From Flavobacterium sp. TAB 87 (GTDB lineage Bacteria; Bacteroidota; Bacteroidia; Flavobacteriales; Flavobacteriaceae), in contig NZ_LLWK01000033.1 in the NCBI RefSeq assembly GCF_001529295.1, positions 62,001-126,000 on the forward strand: a stretch of DNA of 64,000 bases, read 5' to 3'. The notes under the pieces are model-generated. The model saw only the letters and a program-made list of their open reading frames with translations. It ran no database searches and had not been told where the DNA came from. Both the position numbers and the translations under genes were made by a program. Shown one piece after another: positions 52,003 to 60,522 of the stretch. Position 1 is the first letter of the stretch; each line of letters opens with the position of its first letter.

Positions 52003-53898
52003 ATGCCAGAAGCGTTAGCAATTCTTCAAAAATATTGGAAACACGATGCGTTTAGACCTTTACAACGCGAGATAATTGAATCGGTTGCAAATGGTCACGA
52101 TACCTTGGCTATTTTACCTACTGGTGGTGGCAAATCGATATGTTTTCAGGTTCCTGCTTTAATGAAAGAAGGAATTTGTCTTGTGGTTTCACCTTTAGTT
52201 GCGCTAATGAAAGACCAAGTTGCCAATTTGCAAAAGCGAAACATTAAAGCTATTGCAATTACAGGCGGGATTCATACCGAAGATTTAATTGATTTACTGG
52301 ACAATTGCCAATATGGAAATTACAAATTTCTCTATGTTTCGCCAGAACGTTTGCAACAAGATTGGGTTTTAGATCGCATAAAAAACTTACCTATAAATTA
52401 TATAGCCATTGATGAAGCACATTGTGTGTCGCAATGGGGACACGATTTTAGACCGGCGTATTTAAAAATTATTGATCTAAAAAAACACTTTCCTAAGATT
52501 CCCTTTATTGCTTTAACGGCAACTGCAACTCCTGTGGTAAAGAAAGATATTGAAATAGAATTAGGGCTGCAAAATGCTACAATCTTTCAGCAATCTTTTG
52601 CTAGAGCAAACATTGCTTACATGGTTTTTGAGGTCGAAGATAAATTATACCGCACCGAACAAATTTTAAAGAAAAACCCGCAACCTTCTATATTATACGT
52701 TCGCAATCGAAAATCCTGCATCACACTTTCGCAGCAATTACAATCTTTAGGTTTTACTGCTACTTTTTATCATGGAGGTTTATCTTCTAAAGAAAAAGAA
52801 AAACAGATGAATTTGTGGCTGAATGAAGATGCACAAGTTATGGTTGCGACAAATGCATTTGGAATGGGGATTGACAAGCCAAATGTAAAAACTGTTATTC
52901 ATACACAATTGCCCGAAAACATCGAAAATTATTATCAAGAAGCAGGACGTTCTGGGAGAAATGGCGAAAAAGCGTATGCCGTGGTCTTAACTAGTGTTTC
53001 GGACATTTTGCAAACGAAAGCACAATTTTTGGATGTTCTACCTGATAAAAAATTCTTAAATACTCTTTTTGTCAAATTATGCAACTCCTTTCAAATTGCT
53101 TACGGCGAAGGAATCAACGAACAATTTTCGTTTAATTTGAATCAGTTTTGTACCAAATATAATTTTCCAACTTTAAAAACCTATAACGCCTTGCAATTTT
53201 TAGATAAACAAGGTATTATTACTTTATCCCAAGAATACTCGGAAAAAATCTCGCTGCAGTTTTTAATTGAATCTAAAGAAGTGATTCGATACATTAGTTT
53301 AAATCAAAATGACGAGGAAATTATCTTAGCTATTTTAAGAACATATCCCGGTGTTTATGAAGTAAAAACTCCCTTTAATGTTAGTTTAATAGCAAAAAAA
53401 TCTAATTCTACTGAAGCAGAAGTTCTGGTCGTTTTAGACAAATTAAAAGAAAAAGAAATTATCGCTTATAAAGCTAAAAACAACGATTCTTCTATTTTAT
53501 TTAATGAAGTTAGAGAAGATGACCACACAATAAATAGAGTGGTTAAGTATCTTGAAAAACAAAATTTGTTGAAAAAAAATCAGCTTCAAAGTGTTTTAGA
53601 GTACGTAAAAGACCAAAAAACATGCAAAAGCACCTTACTACTCGCCTACTTTGGAGAAACGGCAGAAAAGGATTGTGGCATTTGCTCGTATTGCATCGGT
53701 CAAAAACAACGGCAAAAAGACAATCGATCTATTAAATTAGCAATTGTAGCGTTATTACAAAAAGAGAATTTAGATTCGAGAGTACTTGCTACCCAAACCA
53801 ATCATAGCGATAAAGAAATTGTTTTTGCTTTGCAAGAACTTTTAGAGAATAATGAAATTGCGATCTTACCGAATAATAAATATACACTAAAAAGATAA
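52003..53898 (+). CDS. recQ: ATP-dependent DNA helicase RecQ (short form)
   Basis: 631 residues. FRPLQREIIESV and PTGGGKSICFQVPAL (Walker A), DEAH in IAIDEAHCVSQWGHDFRP, then motif VI QEAGRSGRNG complete the helicase core. Zinc-binding CGICSYC lies at about residue 556, followed by a short end without an HRDC domain. Bacteroidota often carry this short RecQ besides a longer one. RecQ unwinds recombination and repair intermediates. Stop and fmt start overlap as TAATG. Confidence 0.93.
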   Translation: MPEALAILQKYWKHDAFRPLQREIIESVANGHDTLAILPTGGGKSICFQVPALMKEGICLVVSPLVALMKDQVANLQKRNIKAIAITGGIHTEDLIDLLDNCQYGNYKFLYVSPERLQQDWVLDRIKNLPINYIAIDEAHCVSQWGHDFRPAYLKIIDLKKHFPKIPFIALTATATPVVKKDIEIELGLQNATIFQQSFARANIAYMVFEVEDKLYRTEQILKKNPQPSILYVRNRKSCITLSQQLQSLGFTATFYHGGLSSKEKEKQMNLWLNEDAQVMVATNAFGMGIDKPNVKTVIHTQLPENIENYYQEAGRSGRNGEKAYAVVLTSVSDILQTKAQFLDVLPDKKFLNTLFVKLCNSFQIAYGEGINEQFSFNLNQFCTKYNFPTLKTYNALQFLDKQGIITLSQEYSEKISLQFLIESKEVIRYISLNQNDEEIILAILRTYPGVYEVKTPFNVSLIAKKSNSTEAEVLVVLDKLKEKEIIAYKAKNNDSSILFNEVREDDHTINRVVKYLEKQNLLKKNQLQSVLEYVKDQKTCKSTLLLAYFGETAEKDCGICSYCIGQKQRQKDNRSIKLAIVALLQKENLDSRVLATQTNHSDKEIVFALQELLENNEIAILPNNKYTLKR

Positions 53899-54845
53899 TG
53901 ACAAAATTAAGAATTGTATTTATGGGAACTCCCGAATTTGCTGTCGGCATTTTGGATACCATTGTAAAAAACAACTATGAAGTTGTCGGTGTAATTACTG
54001 CTGCAGACAAACCTGCAGGGCGCGGACAAAAACTAAAATATTCGGCGGTAAAAGATTATGCTCTAGCACAAAACTTGCCTTTATTACAACCTACTAATTT
54101 AAAAGACGATTCTTTTTTAGAAGAATTAAAGAGCTTAAATGCCAATTTACAAGTTGTTGTTGCATTTAGAATGTTACCAAAAGTAGTTTGGGAAATGCCA
54201 GAACTAGGCACATTTAATCTTCATGCTTCGCTACTACCTAATTACCGCGGCGCAGCTCCTATTAATTGGGCAATAATTAATGGTGAAACTAAAACGGGAG
54301 TAACTACTTTTTTTATTGATGATAAAATTGATACTGGCGCAATGATTTTAAGTTCTGAGATCGAAATTGAACCAAACGAAAACGCGGGCGAATTGCACGA
54401 TCGATTGATGAACTTAGGGTGTCAAACTGTTATTGATACACTGCAAAAATTGGAAGATGAAAATGTCGTTACGACCATTCAAGAAGAACCTGCTGACATT
54501 AAAACTGCTTATAAACTCAATAAAGAAAACTGTAAGATAGACTGGAACGACACTGGAGCAAATATCATTAACCTGATTAGAGGTTTAAGTCCGTATCCTG
54601 CGGCGTGGTGTTTTTTAAAAGATGAAGCCGACGAAATGTCAGTAAAAATATACGATGCACAATTTAGCATGGAAAGCCATGATTATAAAATTGGAAAAGT
54701 AATTAGTACAAAGAAAGAATTAAAAATAACGATTAGTGATGGGTTTATAATTGTAAATAATTTACAGCTGCCGGGTAAAAAAAGAATGAAAACCGCTGAA
54801 TTATTAAATGGAGTTCGTTTTTCAGAGCAGGCAAAAGTGCACTAA
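53898..54845 (+). CDS. fmt: Methionyl-tRNA formyltransferase
   Basis: 315 residues. IVFMGTPEFAVGIL is the N-terminal Rossmann motif, FNLHASLLPNYRGAAPINWAI holds the catalytic Asn and His, and DDKIDTGAMI the Asp. The C-terminal domain with IIVNNLQLPGKKRM recognises initiator tRNA. It formylates Met-tRNA for initiation. Start codon overlaps the recQ stop by one base, so it depends on recQ transcription. Confidence 0.95.
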   Translation: MTKLRIVFMGTPEFAVGILDTIVKNNYEVVGVITAADKPAGRGQKLKYSAVKDYALAQNLPLLQPTNLKDDSFLEELKSLNANLQVVVAFRMLPKVVWEMPELGTFNLHASLLPNYRGAAPINWAIINGETKTGVTTFFIDDKIDTGAMILSSEIEIEPNENAGELHDRLMNLGCQTVIDTLQKLEDENVVTTIQEEPADIKTAYKLNKENCKIDWNDTGANIINLIRGLSPYPAAWCFLKDEADEMSVKIYDAQFSMESHDYKIGKVISTKKELKITISDGFIIVNNLQLPGKKRMKTAELLNGVRFSEQAKVH

Positions 54846-54950
54846 AGTCAATAAAACAGGGAGGTTAAGCGGTTTAACGATTTTTTTTGTTGCTTTTATG
54901 AACAATAAAAGCAAGTTATCAACAATTTTATCTAAAATTAAACAAAATAC

Positions 54951-54980
54951 TTGCGAGGTACGGATTTCCTACTAAATTTG
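54951..54980 (+). promoter_or_regulatory. Promoter of HU gene (TTG-N19-TAAATTTG)
   Basis: TTG (54951-54953), 19 bases, TAAATTTG (54973-54980). Exact consensus, in line with high expression of HU; leader about 40 bases. Confidence 0.82.
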
Positions 54981-55024
54981 TGTATTAACAATTTTTTTTA
55001 ACCAACAATTAATAACTAATAATT

Positions 55025-55297
55025 ATGAACAAGTCTGAATTAATCGATGCTATCGCTGCTGACGCAGGAATTACAAAAGCTGCTGCTAAGTTAGCTTTAG
55101 AGTCATTTTTAGGAAACGTAGGAGCTACTTTGAAAAAAGGTGGTAAAGTTTCCTTGGTAGGTTTTGGATCATGGTCAGTTTCTGCTAGAGCTGCAAGAGA
55201 TGGTAGAAATCCTCAAACTGGAAAAACAATTCAAATCGCTGCAAAAAACGTTGTAAAGTTTAAAGCTGGTGCAGAATTAGAAGGAGCAGTAAACTAA
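55025..55297 (+). CDS. hup: DNA-binding protein HU
   Basis: 90 residues, standard length. MNKSELIDAIAADAGITKAAAK, GKVSLVGFGSWSVSARAARDGRNPQTGK and IQIAAKNVVKFKAGAELE cover the dimerisation helices, the DNA-inserting arm and the C-terminal strands. It bends and packs DNA. Single gene with strong promoter and a terminator at 55326. Confidence 0.96.
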   Translation: MNKSELIDAIAADAGITKAAAKLALESFLGNVGATLKKGGKVSLVGFGSWSVSARAARDGRNPQTGKTIQIAAKNVVKFKAGAELEGAVN

Positions 55298-55325
55298 GAA
55301 TTAGTTTTACAAGCCAAAATATATT

Positions 55326-55353
55326 AAAACCTTCCATATGGAAGGTTTTTTTT
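55326..55353 (+). terminator. Terminator after hup
   Basis: AACCTTCC-ATAT-GGAAGGTT (55328-55347) and a T run. Confidence 0.9.
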
Positions 55354-55421
55354 TGCGGTTTGACGATTTATTTTGTGTAATTAAAAATAAATTTGTTAAA
55401 TTTAATAAAAATTGTAACCGC

Positions 55422-55982
55422 ATGATTTCAGAAAAATTAAAAAAGGGGCACCTTCTTATCTCGGAACCTTCTATAATTGGAGATTTATCATTCAATAGAT
55501 CAGTCATTTTATTGGCAGATCACAACAAAGAAGGCTCAATTGGCTTCATTATTAACAAGCCATTGAAGTATACTATTAATGATTTGATCCCCGAGATTGA
55601 AGCTTCCTTTAAAATATATAACGGCGGTCCTGTCGAACAAGATAACTTGTATTTTATCCACAATATTCCGGATTTAATACCAAATAGCATTGAAATATCT
55701 AATGGAATTTATTGGGGTGGCGACTTTGAGTCAACCAAAGTTCTTATTAATGCTGGTCGAATTAACAAAAACAACATTCGCTTTTTCTTAGGATATACGG
55801 GTTGGGACGAAGACCAATTGGAACACGAGATGCAAGAGAATTCTTGGATAATAACTGACAATAACTACAAGAATAAAATTATCGGCAAATCGGCTACTCA
55901 TTTCTGGAAAGAACAATTGGTAGAGTTAGGTGGTGATTATGTTATTTGGTCTAATGCTCCAGAAAACCCATATCTCAACTAA
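55422..55982 (+). CDS. YqgE/AlgH family protein
   Basis: 186 residues from ATG 55422, giving MISEKLKKGHLLISEPSIIGD; a frame starting at 55338 begins inside the terminator. GHLLISEPSIIGDLSFNRSVILLADH, GSIGFIINKPL, NGGPVEQDNLYFIHNIPDL and FLGYTGWDEDQLEHEM are the family signatures. The protein is cytoplasmic with no membrane segment, widespread, role unresolved (AlgH was linked to alginate regulation in Pseudomonas). No promoter box was recognised. Confidence 0.9.
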   Translation: MISEKLKKGHLLISEPSIIGDLSFNRSVILLADHNKEGSIGFIINKPLKYTINDLIPEIEASFKIYNGGPVEQDNLYFIHNIPDLIPNSIEISNGIYWGGDFESTKVLINAGRINKNNIRFFLGYTGWDEDQLEHEMQENSWIITDNNYKNKIIGKSATHFWKEQLVELGGDYVIWSNAPENPYLN

Positions 55983-55986
55983 GAAA

Positions 55987-56820
55987 TTACGCTATAAAGT
56001 CATTCAGTTTTTTTACTAAAATTTGAGAGACAGTTGTTGAAAATTCTTTTTTGCGATATTTTGTTATCGGGCGAACGCCCATAATTACATTGGTTACAAA
56101 TAATTCATCTGCTTTTTGTAATTCAAAAGGAGATATTACTTCTTCAACAACTTCTAAAGTGGATTCTTTTTTTGCCAGTTCTATAATTTGCTTGCGCATT
56201 ACTCCGTTCAAACATCCTTCAGAAATTGGCGGAGTAATTAGTTTGTTTCCTACAACCATAAACAAGTTTCCTTGCAATGCTTCAATTACATTTTTAGCGT
56301 CATTAAGCAGCAAACAATTATCTAAGTCATTCTCATTTGCAAAAATACTCGCTGTAACATTTATTAATTTATTGGTAGATTTTATAGACGATAAAAGCTG
56401 CTTGGTTACATAGAAGTCTTTGTAGAGATCAACTTCGTATGTATCGGTAAAAGCTATATAATTCTGGTTATTTAGACCAAACGCGTGGATCAAGTATGAG
56501 ATTTCGTTTGTAGTAGGTAAATACAAGCCTCCGTTGTTTCTAAAAACAGTTATACGAGCTCTTGCCGAACTAGCAATTCCATTTTGATTAACTAAACTCA
56601 GAATTTGCTCTTCTAAAAATTCCATTGTAAAGTTCATCGGAATCTCCATTCGAACCACACGCATCGAAGCCATTAAGCGAAAATAATGATCCTCTAAAAA
56701 TAAGATCTTATTATTAATGATTTTAACGGTTTCAAAAACACCATCACCGTATAAAAAAGCGCGGTTATTCGTTAAAATGTTATCTTCTTTTGCTACTACT
56801 GTTCCATTAAAATTAATCAT
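55987..56820 (-). CDS. Aminotransferase class IV (BCAT or aminodeoxychorismate lyase type)
   Basis: 277 residues. FLYGDGVFETVKI begins the fold; the PLP lysine is in LLSSIKSTNKLINVTASIFA, NVIEALQGNLFMVV gives the glutamate that holds the PLP ring nitrogen, and ISEGCLNGVMRKQIIELA the phosphate-binding loop. The short length and the ECLNGV loop suit PabC (folate) or a branched-chain or D-amino-acid transaminase; these cannot be told apart by eye. A terminator-like hairpin and a T run lie immediately before its start codon. Confidence 0.85.
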   Translation of the reverse strand: MINFNGTVVAKEDNILTNNRAFLYGDGVFETVKIINNKILFLEDHYFRLMASMRVVRMEIPMNFTMEFLEEQILSLVNQNGIASSARARITVFRNNGGLYLPTTNEISYLIHAFGLNNQNYIAFTDTYEVDLYKDFYVTKQLLSSIKSTNKLINVTASIFANENDLDNCLLLNDAKNVIEALQGNLFMVVGNKLITPPISEGCLNGVMRKQIIELAKKESTLEVVEEVISPFELQKADELFVTNVIMGVRPITKYRKKEFSTTVSQILVKKLNDFIA

Positions 56821-56847
56821 AAAAAAGCCCTGAATTTTGTTCAGGGC
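56821..56847 (-). terminator. Hairpin with T run abutting the aminotransferase start codon
   Basis: On the minus strand GCCCTGAA-CAAAA-TTCAGGGC (56847-56827) is followed by TTTTTT and then the ATG at 56820. It fits an intrinsic terminator for the START-like gene, whose stop is 26 bases upstream, but it also occupies the leader of the next gene. Confidence 0.7.
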
Positions 56848-56854
56848 AAATATA
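56847..56854 (-). promoter_or_regulatory. -7 box TATATTTG just upstream of the hairpin
   Basis: Minus-strand TATATTTG ends at the first base of the hairpin. Transcription would start within the stem's left arm, so the aminotransferase gene could be read without crossing a full terminator. No -33 TTG was found. Confidence 0.45.
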
Positions 56855-56873
56855 AGTTATAATAAGGACATTT

Positions 56874-57266
56874 CTAAACAGAACCGATAAGATGTTTTAA
56901 GTCTGAAATTTGGTTTTCCCATAATTGTCTTGCCTCGTCCAGCTCATCTTCTTCAGCAAAATCTACTACCATCAACGAAACATCTTTGGTGATTTCGTCA
57001 ACTAAAATATGTAACTCAAAATAATATTCTGAATCTTTATTGTTATCATCTACCCATTTAAATTTTACTTTCTCTCCCGTCTTTTTTGAAGCAAGACGTG
57101 CTTTCTCTTCGGAATCATTCCAAATGAAAGTAAAAAACTCTCCTCTTGAATTAACATTATCTGCGAACCATTCCGATAGACCAGATGGTGTTGAAATATA
57201 TTGATACAATAACTGAGGTGACGAGTTTATAGGGAACTCTATTTCGTAACGTACTTTTTGATCCAT
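56874..57266 (-). CDS. START-like (AHSA1-type) domain protein
   Basis: 130 residues. YEIEFPINSSPQLLYQYISTPSGLSEWFADNV is the typical beginning of SRPBCC/AHSA1-like domains, followed by FTFIWNDSEEKARL and VDEITKDVSLMVVDFAEEDELDEARQLWENQISDLKHL. The fold makes a hydrophobic pocket, but no ligand is known for this bacterial group. Probably cytoplasmic. It precedes the class IV aminotransferase gene on the same strand. Confidence 0.85.
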   Translation of the reverse strand: MDQKVRYEIEFPINSSPQLLYQYISTPSGLSEWFADNVNSRGEFFTFIWNDSEEKARLASKKTGEKVKFKWVDDNNKDSEYYFELHILVDEITKDVSLMVVDFAEEDELDEARQLWENQISDLKHLIGSV

Positions 57267-57354
57267 GTGCTACATTAAATTTTTTGGAAATATATAGAAT
57301 ATTACTACGTAAAAAAAGTATTTTGAAAAATATTTTTTTTTCTTTGTTTTATGC

Positions 57355-57384
57355 TTGTTTGCATTGATATTATTTTTATATTTG
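57355..57384 (+). promoter_or_regulatory. Promoter of tRNA-Met (TTG-N19-TATATTTG)
   Basis: TTG (57355-57357), 19 bases, TATATTTG (57377-57384); start expected near 57391, about 30 bases before the mature tRNA. Confidence 0.78.
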
Positions 57385-57419
57385 CACCCGCAATAAGGAG
57401 CTACTTTCTTATTTACCTT

Positions 57420-57493
57420 GGCGAGGTAGCTCAGTCGGTTAGAGCGCAGGATTCATAACCCTGAGGTCACGGGTTCAACTCCCGTCTTCGCTA
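57420..57493 (+). tRNA. tRNA-Met (anticodon CAT)
   Basis: 74 bases. Acceptor GGCGAGG (57420-57426) pairs with CTTCGCT (57486-57492) with two G-T pairs, discriminator A at 57493. D-arm AGCTCAGTCGGTTAGAGC, anticodon loop TTCATAA with CAT, T-arm ACGGG-TTCAACT-CCCGT. CCA is not encoded. The first acceptor pair is matched, so this is an elongator tRNA, not initiator; CAT could also be tRNA-Ile2 if modified by TilS, but the body matches elongator Met best. Confidence 0.93.
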
Positions 57494-57500
57494 CACAAAC

Positions 57501-57536
57501 AAACCCTTAAACAATAACTGTTTAAGGGTTTTTTAT
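57501..57536 (+). terminator. Terminator after tRNA-Met
   Basis: AACCCTTAAACA-ATAAC-TGTTTAAGGGTT and a T run. Confidence 0.88.
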
Positions 57537-58112
57537 TTTTAAGAGGTATTCTTACCGTCGCAATTAATCAAATTTACAAGTGTTCTTATAGAAGTACATC
57601 TTTACTTTTTGACTAGTATCATTTCTCCAGAAACTTAAAAATAACTAGCGCAACAATCATCTCTAAAGAATAAAAATTCCAAAAGAGCATAGACTTTAAT
57701 TTCATCTCAACTTAAACTGGAATCTTTCGATTTAATACTCCGACCAATGCTCACCTTTCCGAATCATTTTAGAGTAGCTTTATAGACACATACACTTTAC
57801 AATATCTTAATTCGCATTAAGCAACTAATTATAATAGTAAGTCCTACTTACTGAATCATTGAATTATTAGTTTAAATCAGCCTCTAGGACTTATAAACTA
57901 CAACGGTCAAAGCTATCGCTTGCTTCAATTATTTTTAAAATCTGCAAAAATTACTATTACAAATTCGAGACAATAAAAAAAGGTCTTAATTTGTTTAAGA
58001 CCTTTTTTTATTGTTACATTTTTAGATTCAATGCTTTAATAAATTGTAATAATACTGTAATAGAAACTATAGCATTTGTTATCGTTCGAGATAAGTAAAA
58101 TATCAAATTTTA
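57537..58112. other. Noncoding interval with an isolated terminator-like hairpin
   Basis: About 575 bases with no gene recognised on either strand. The only strong feature is AGGTCTTAA-TTTGT-TTAAGACCT at 57981-58003 with A and T runs on both sides, 110 bases from the end of the MFS gene. It may end the MFS transcript on the minus strand. The 430 bases to its left are A/T-rich, with no -7 box at a useful place. Confidence 0.5.
57974..58010. terminator. Terminator-like hairpin, possibly of the MFS gene
   Basis: Symmetric stem AAGGTCTTAA / TTAAGACCTT with A run before and T run after. Confidence 0.7.
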
Positions 58113-59354
58113 TTATTTTTTGAAAAACGAAACAACAATATCTTCTTTTACCTTCTTTTGTTCTTTTTTTACCACCAAAAAAATCAGATAAGTTAAGAAA
58201 GCGGTACCAAATGCAAGCGTATAATTAAAGATCCAATTGGTATTGTAATCGTAATTTTGAATAATAGCCAGACCTGTCTTAGAACTGAATACGTGTGCAA
58301 AACCGTAGCTCATTTGAAAAGTTGACATAAACACTCCTTCTAAGTTTTTATGGCTTCTATTCATCACAAAACCACTTGCAAAGGCAAAAGTCAACATGTT
58401 TCCAAGACTCATTAAAAACATAAATGCCCAGAATATCCAAGGCTCATGAACTAAGAATAGTAAGAGATAAGAAGAACCTATTAAAAGTAATCCTATCATT
58501 ATAGCCACCATGTCTGTTATTTTATTTTTTTGAACAAAATTAACCACCGCTAGTTCAAATAAAATAAAAACAACTCCACTGAAACCAAGAAACATTCCAC
58601 TATCAAACTCCGTTAAGTTATATGCCTCTTTGTGATAAATAGGCACAATAGAAAAAACCTGAAAATACAGATATCCTGTTATCAGGGCAATAATCCAATT
58701 CATCACAAAAGGAAAATCTTTTAAGGGCGCCATTTTATCCTGTCCTATAGCGCTCATCTCTAGCTTATACAGTAGTTTTTTCTCTTTAACAAAAATTACA
58801 AAAAAACATACCGAAATGATAGAAGTTAGACCATCTACAATAAATAAGGTATTGTATTCTGCATTCAAAATTAGAATTCCTCCTAATACAGGCCCTACAA
58901 CAAGACCAACATTAGTTGCCATTCTTAATAATGATAACGCCCTTACTCTGGATTCGCTGCTTACATAATCATTAATACTCACCATCATCGCAGGTCTATA
59001 CATATCAGCAACTGCAGTTAGCAGAAAAATCGTAATACATAACAGCTCAAAAGTTTTAGCAAATTGCAGCGAAAGTAAAACTAGACCACTGGCAAATAAG
59101 CTAAACACCATCACTTTATACGATCCAAAAACATCAGATAATTTTCCACTAATGAAGGTTCCTACTAAAGATCCAATACCGAAACAAACCATAATCCAAC
59201 CAATCTGCGAATAACTTAGGTTTAATTCTTCTTTGAAATAAATCGATAAAAAAGGAACCACCACAGCCCCAATTCTGTTTACTAGAGTAATTAGGGCAAG
59301 AATCCATATTTCTCTTGGAAAATTCTTAAAATTCCCTAAATAACGGTTAAGCAT
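58113..59354 (-). CDS. MFS transporter
   Basis: 413 residues from the ATG at 59354; a TTG two codons upstream (59360) is also open. Twelve hydrophobic segments in two halves. After helix 2 comes GTFISGKLSDVFGSYKVMVF, the MFS loop 2-3 signature with the conserved GKLSDxxG pattern. AIGQDKMAPLKDFPFVMNWIIAL is the central loop. The family exports drugs or moves small solutes. Nothing in the neighbourhood hints at the substrate. Confidence 0.88.
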   Translation of the reverse strand: MLNRYLGNFKNFPREIWILALITLVNRIGAVVVPFLSIYFKEELNLSYSQIGWIMVCFGIGSLVGTFISGKLSDVFGSYKVMVFSLFASGLVLLSLQFAKTFELLCITIFLLTAVADMYRPAMMVSINDYVSSESRVRALSLLRMATNVGLVVGPVLGGILILNAEYNTLFIVDGLTSIISVCFFVIFVKEKKLLYKLEMSAIGQDKMAPLKDFPFVMNWIIALITGYLYFQVFSIVPIYHKEAYNLTEFDSGMFLGFSGVVFILFELAVVNFVQKNKITDMVAIMIGLLLIGSSYLLLFLVHEPWIFWAFMFLMSLGNMLTFAFASGFVMNRSHKNLEGVFMSTFQMSYGFAHVFSSKTGLAIIQNYDYNTNWIFNYTLAFGTAFLTYLIFLVVKKEQKKVKEDIVVSFFKK

Positions 59355-59404
59355 TTTCAAAAATATTTAATTGAGGCACTATTTAAATCATTTAAAAAGA
59401 AGTA

Positions 59405-60010
59405 TTAATTTCCAAAAAATCTACCAAAGAAACCCTTTTTAACCTCTTCTATTTCTTGAGTGGATGACTCAACCTTTACGTCTTGATTCAAATCGTCCAT
59501 CATTAATTTTGTAATTAATTCTACATAATCAAGGTTATGATCTTCTAGATAACCAATCAAATACTTTTCACTTCCTTCTACTCCACTTACTTCTTCAATT
59601 TTAGACAATTTCTTGTATAAAACATCCACTTTTGCAATTACACCCGGCGAAATAGCTTTACGACGAGCCACATACTTCAAAATTTTAGCATCTTCTCCTA
59701 CTATATAATCAAAATCAGTGATTACCCAGTAATATCTACCTGATTTGGCTAAATTTTTAATGATTCCATGAAATTTTTTCCCTTTTGAAATACTATCCCA
59801 TAAGACTTTGAAAATCACTTTTGGCATATCAGGATGGCGAATAATATTGTGTGGTTGGCCAATAAGCTCCGATTCATCATATCCTGAAACTGACGAAAAG
59901 GTGTCGTTAACATATTCTAAGCTTCCGTATAAATCAGCCTTACTTACTATAGTTTGGGTTGTATCCCATTTAACCGGCTCATCAATTAGGGTTGGACGTT
60001 TCTTTTCCAT
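59405..60010 (-). CDS. Stand-alone Aer-type PAS protein
   Basis: 201 residues. SKADLYGSLEYVNDTFSSVSGYDESELIGQPHNIIRHPDMPK matches the PAS domain of the aerotaxis receptor Aer, which binds FAD; it runs to about residue 125. There is no membrane helix, HAMP or methyl-accepting domain. The C-terminal half is helical and acidic (KLSKIEEVSGVEGSEKYLIGYLEDHNLDYVELI) and ends EEVKKGFFGRFFGN. A redox or oxygen sensor function by protein-protein contact is inferred. No chemotaxis genes are nearby. Confidence 0.83.
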   Translation of the reverse strand: MEKKRPTLIDEPVKWDTTQTIVSKADLYGSLEYVNDTFSSVSGYDESELIGQPHNIIRHPDMPKVIFKVLWDSISKGKKFHGIIKNLAKSGRYYWVITDFDYIVGEDAKILKYVARRKAISPGVIAKVDVLYKKLSKIEEVSGVEGSEKYLIGYLEDHNLDYVELITKLMMDDLNQDVKVESSTQEIEEVKKGFFGRFFGN

Positions 60011-60196
60011 AATATTTAAATTTTATTTAGGTGATAATTAAGTTGTGACGAATGATATTATTTCTGTTTAAAACAACTGACTAGCAATTAGTTCTACATA
60101 CCCAACAATGGTGAATTAAAGCTTTACAAATAGTACTACTAGTAAGAGAAATAATTTAGGGTATGCTTTCGTTTTCTACGCAGTAGGATTTTACAT

Positions 60197-60346
60197 TTAT
60201 ATTTCCTTTTTTGTGCTGTAAATAGCACTTACTGGTCTTTTAATTTCCTTAATTTCGATTCCAGAAAAAATATTTTCTTGCAAACAAAGTAGTGATGCAA
60301 AAAAAAGCAGCATAAGTACTGCAAAATATAATTTTAAAATTCTCAT
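60197..60346 (-). CDS. Small hydrophobic peptide, putative
   Basis: 49 codons from ATG at 60346 to TAA at 60197: begins MRILKLYFAVLMLLFFASLL, continues CLQENIFSGIEIKEIKRPVS and ends AIYSTKKEI. The first 20 residues form a membrane helix or uncleaved signal, the remainder is polar. It has a well-composed frame in an otherwise silent 870-base stretch. A -7 box, TACTTTTG on the minus strand (60522-60515), lies 170 bases upstream. Function unknown; this is a prediction from composition alone. Confidence 0.45.
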   Translation of the reverse strand: MRILKLYFAVLMLLFFASLLCLQENIFSGIEIKEIKRPVSAIYSTKKEI

Positions 60347-60514
60347 AGGTTAAGTTTAATTTGTATCCGTGTAACTTTAAAATCTGATATTTCATTAAAG
60401 TACATTTGTACCTCAGAAATAACTCAATTTTTAAAAATAAAACAGATAGATTAGTTATTGCAAAGCAAATTTCTGATACTTTTTTCTAAAACAATTACTC
60501 TTTTTTTGGGGCTG

Positions 60515-60522
60515 CAAAAGTA
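60515..60522 (-). promoter_or_regulatory. -7 box TACTTTTG (minus strand)
   Basis: CAAAAGTA on the plus strand, i.e. TACTTTTG on the minus strand, pointing at the small peptide gene. No -33 TTG at the expected distance. The rest of 60350-60860 shows no gene. Confidence 0.35.

Noticed and set aside
57420..57493. Initiator tRNA-fMet
   Set aside because: The first acceptor pair is matched (G-T), whereas initiator tRNA has a C-A mismatch; the body fits elongator Met.
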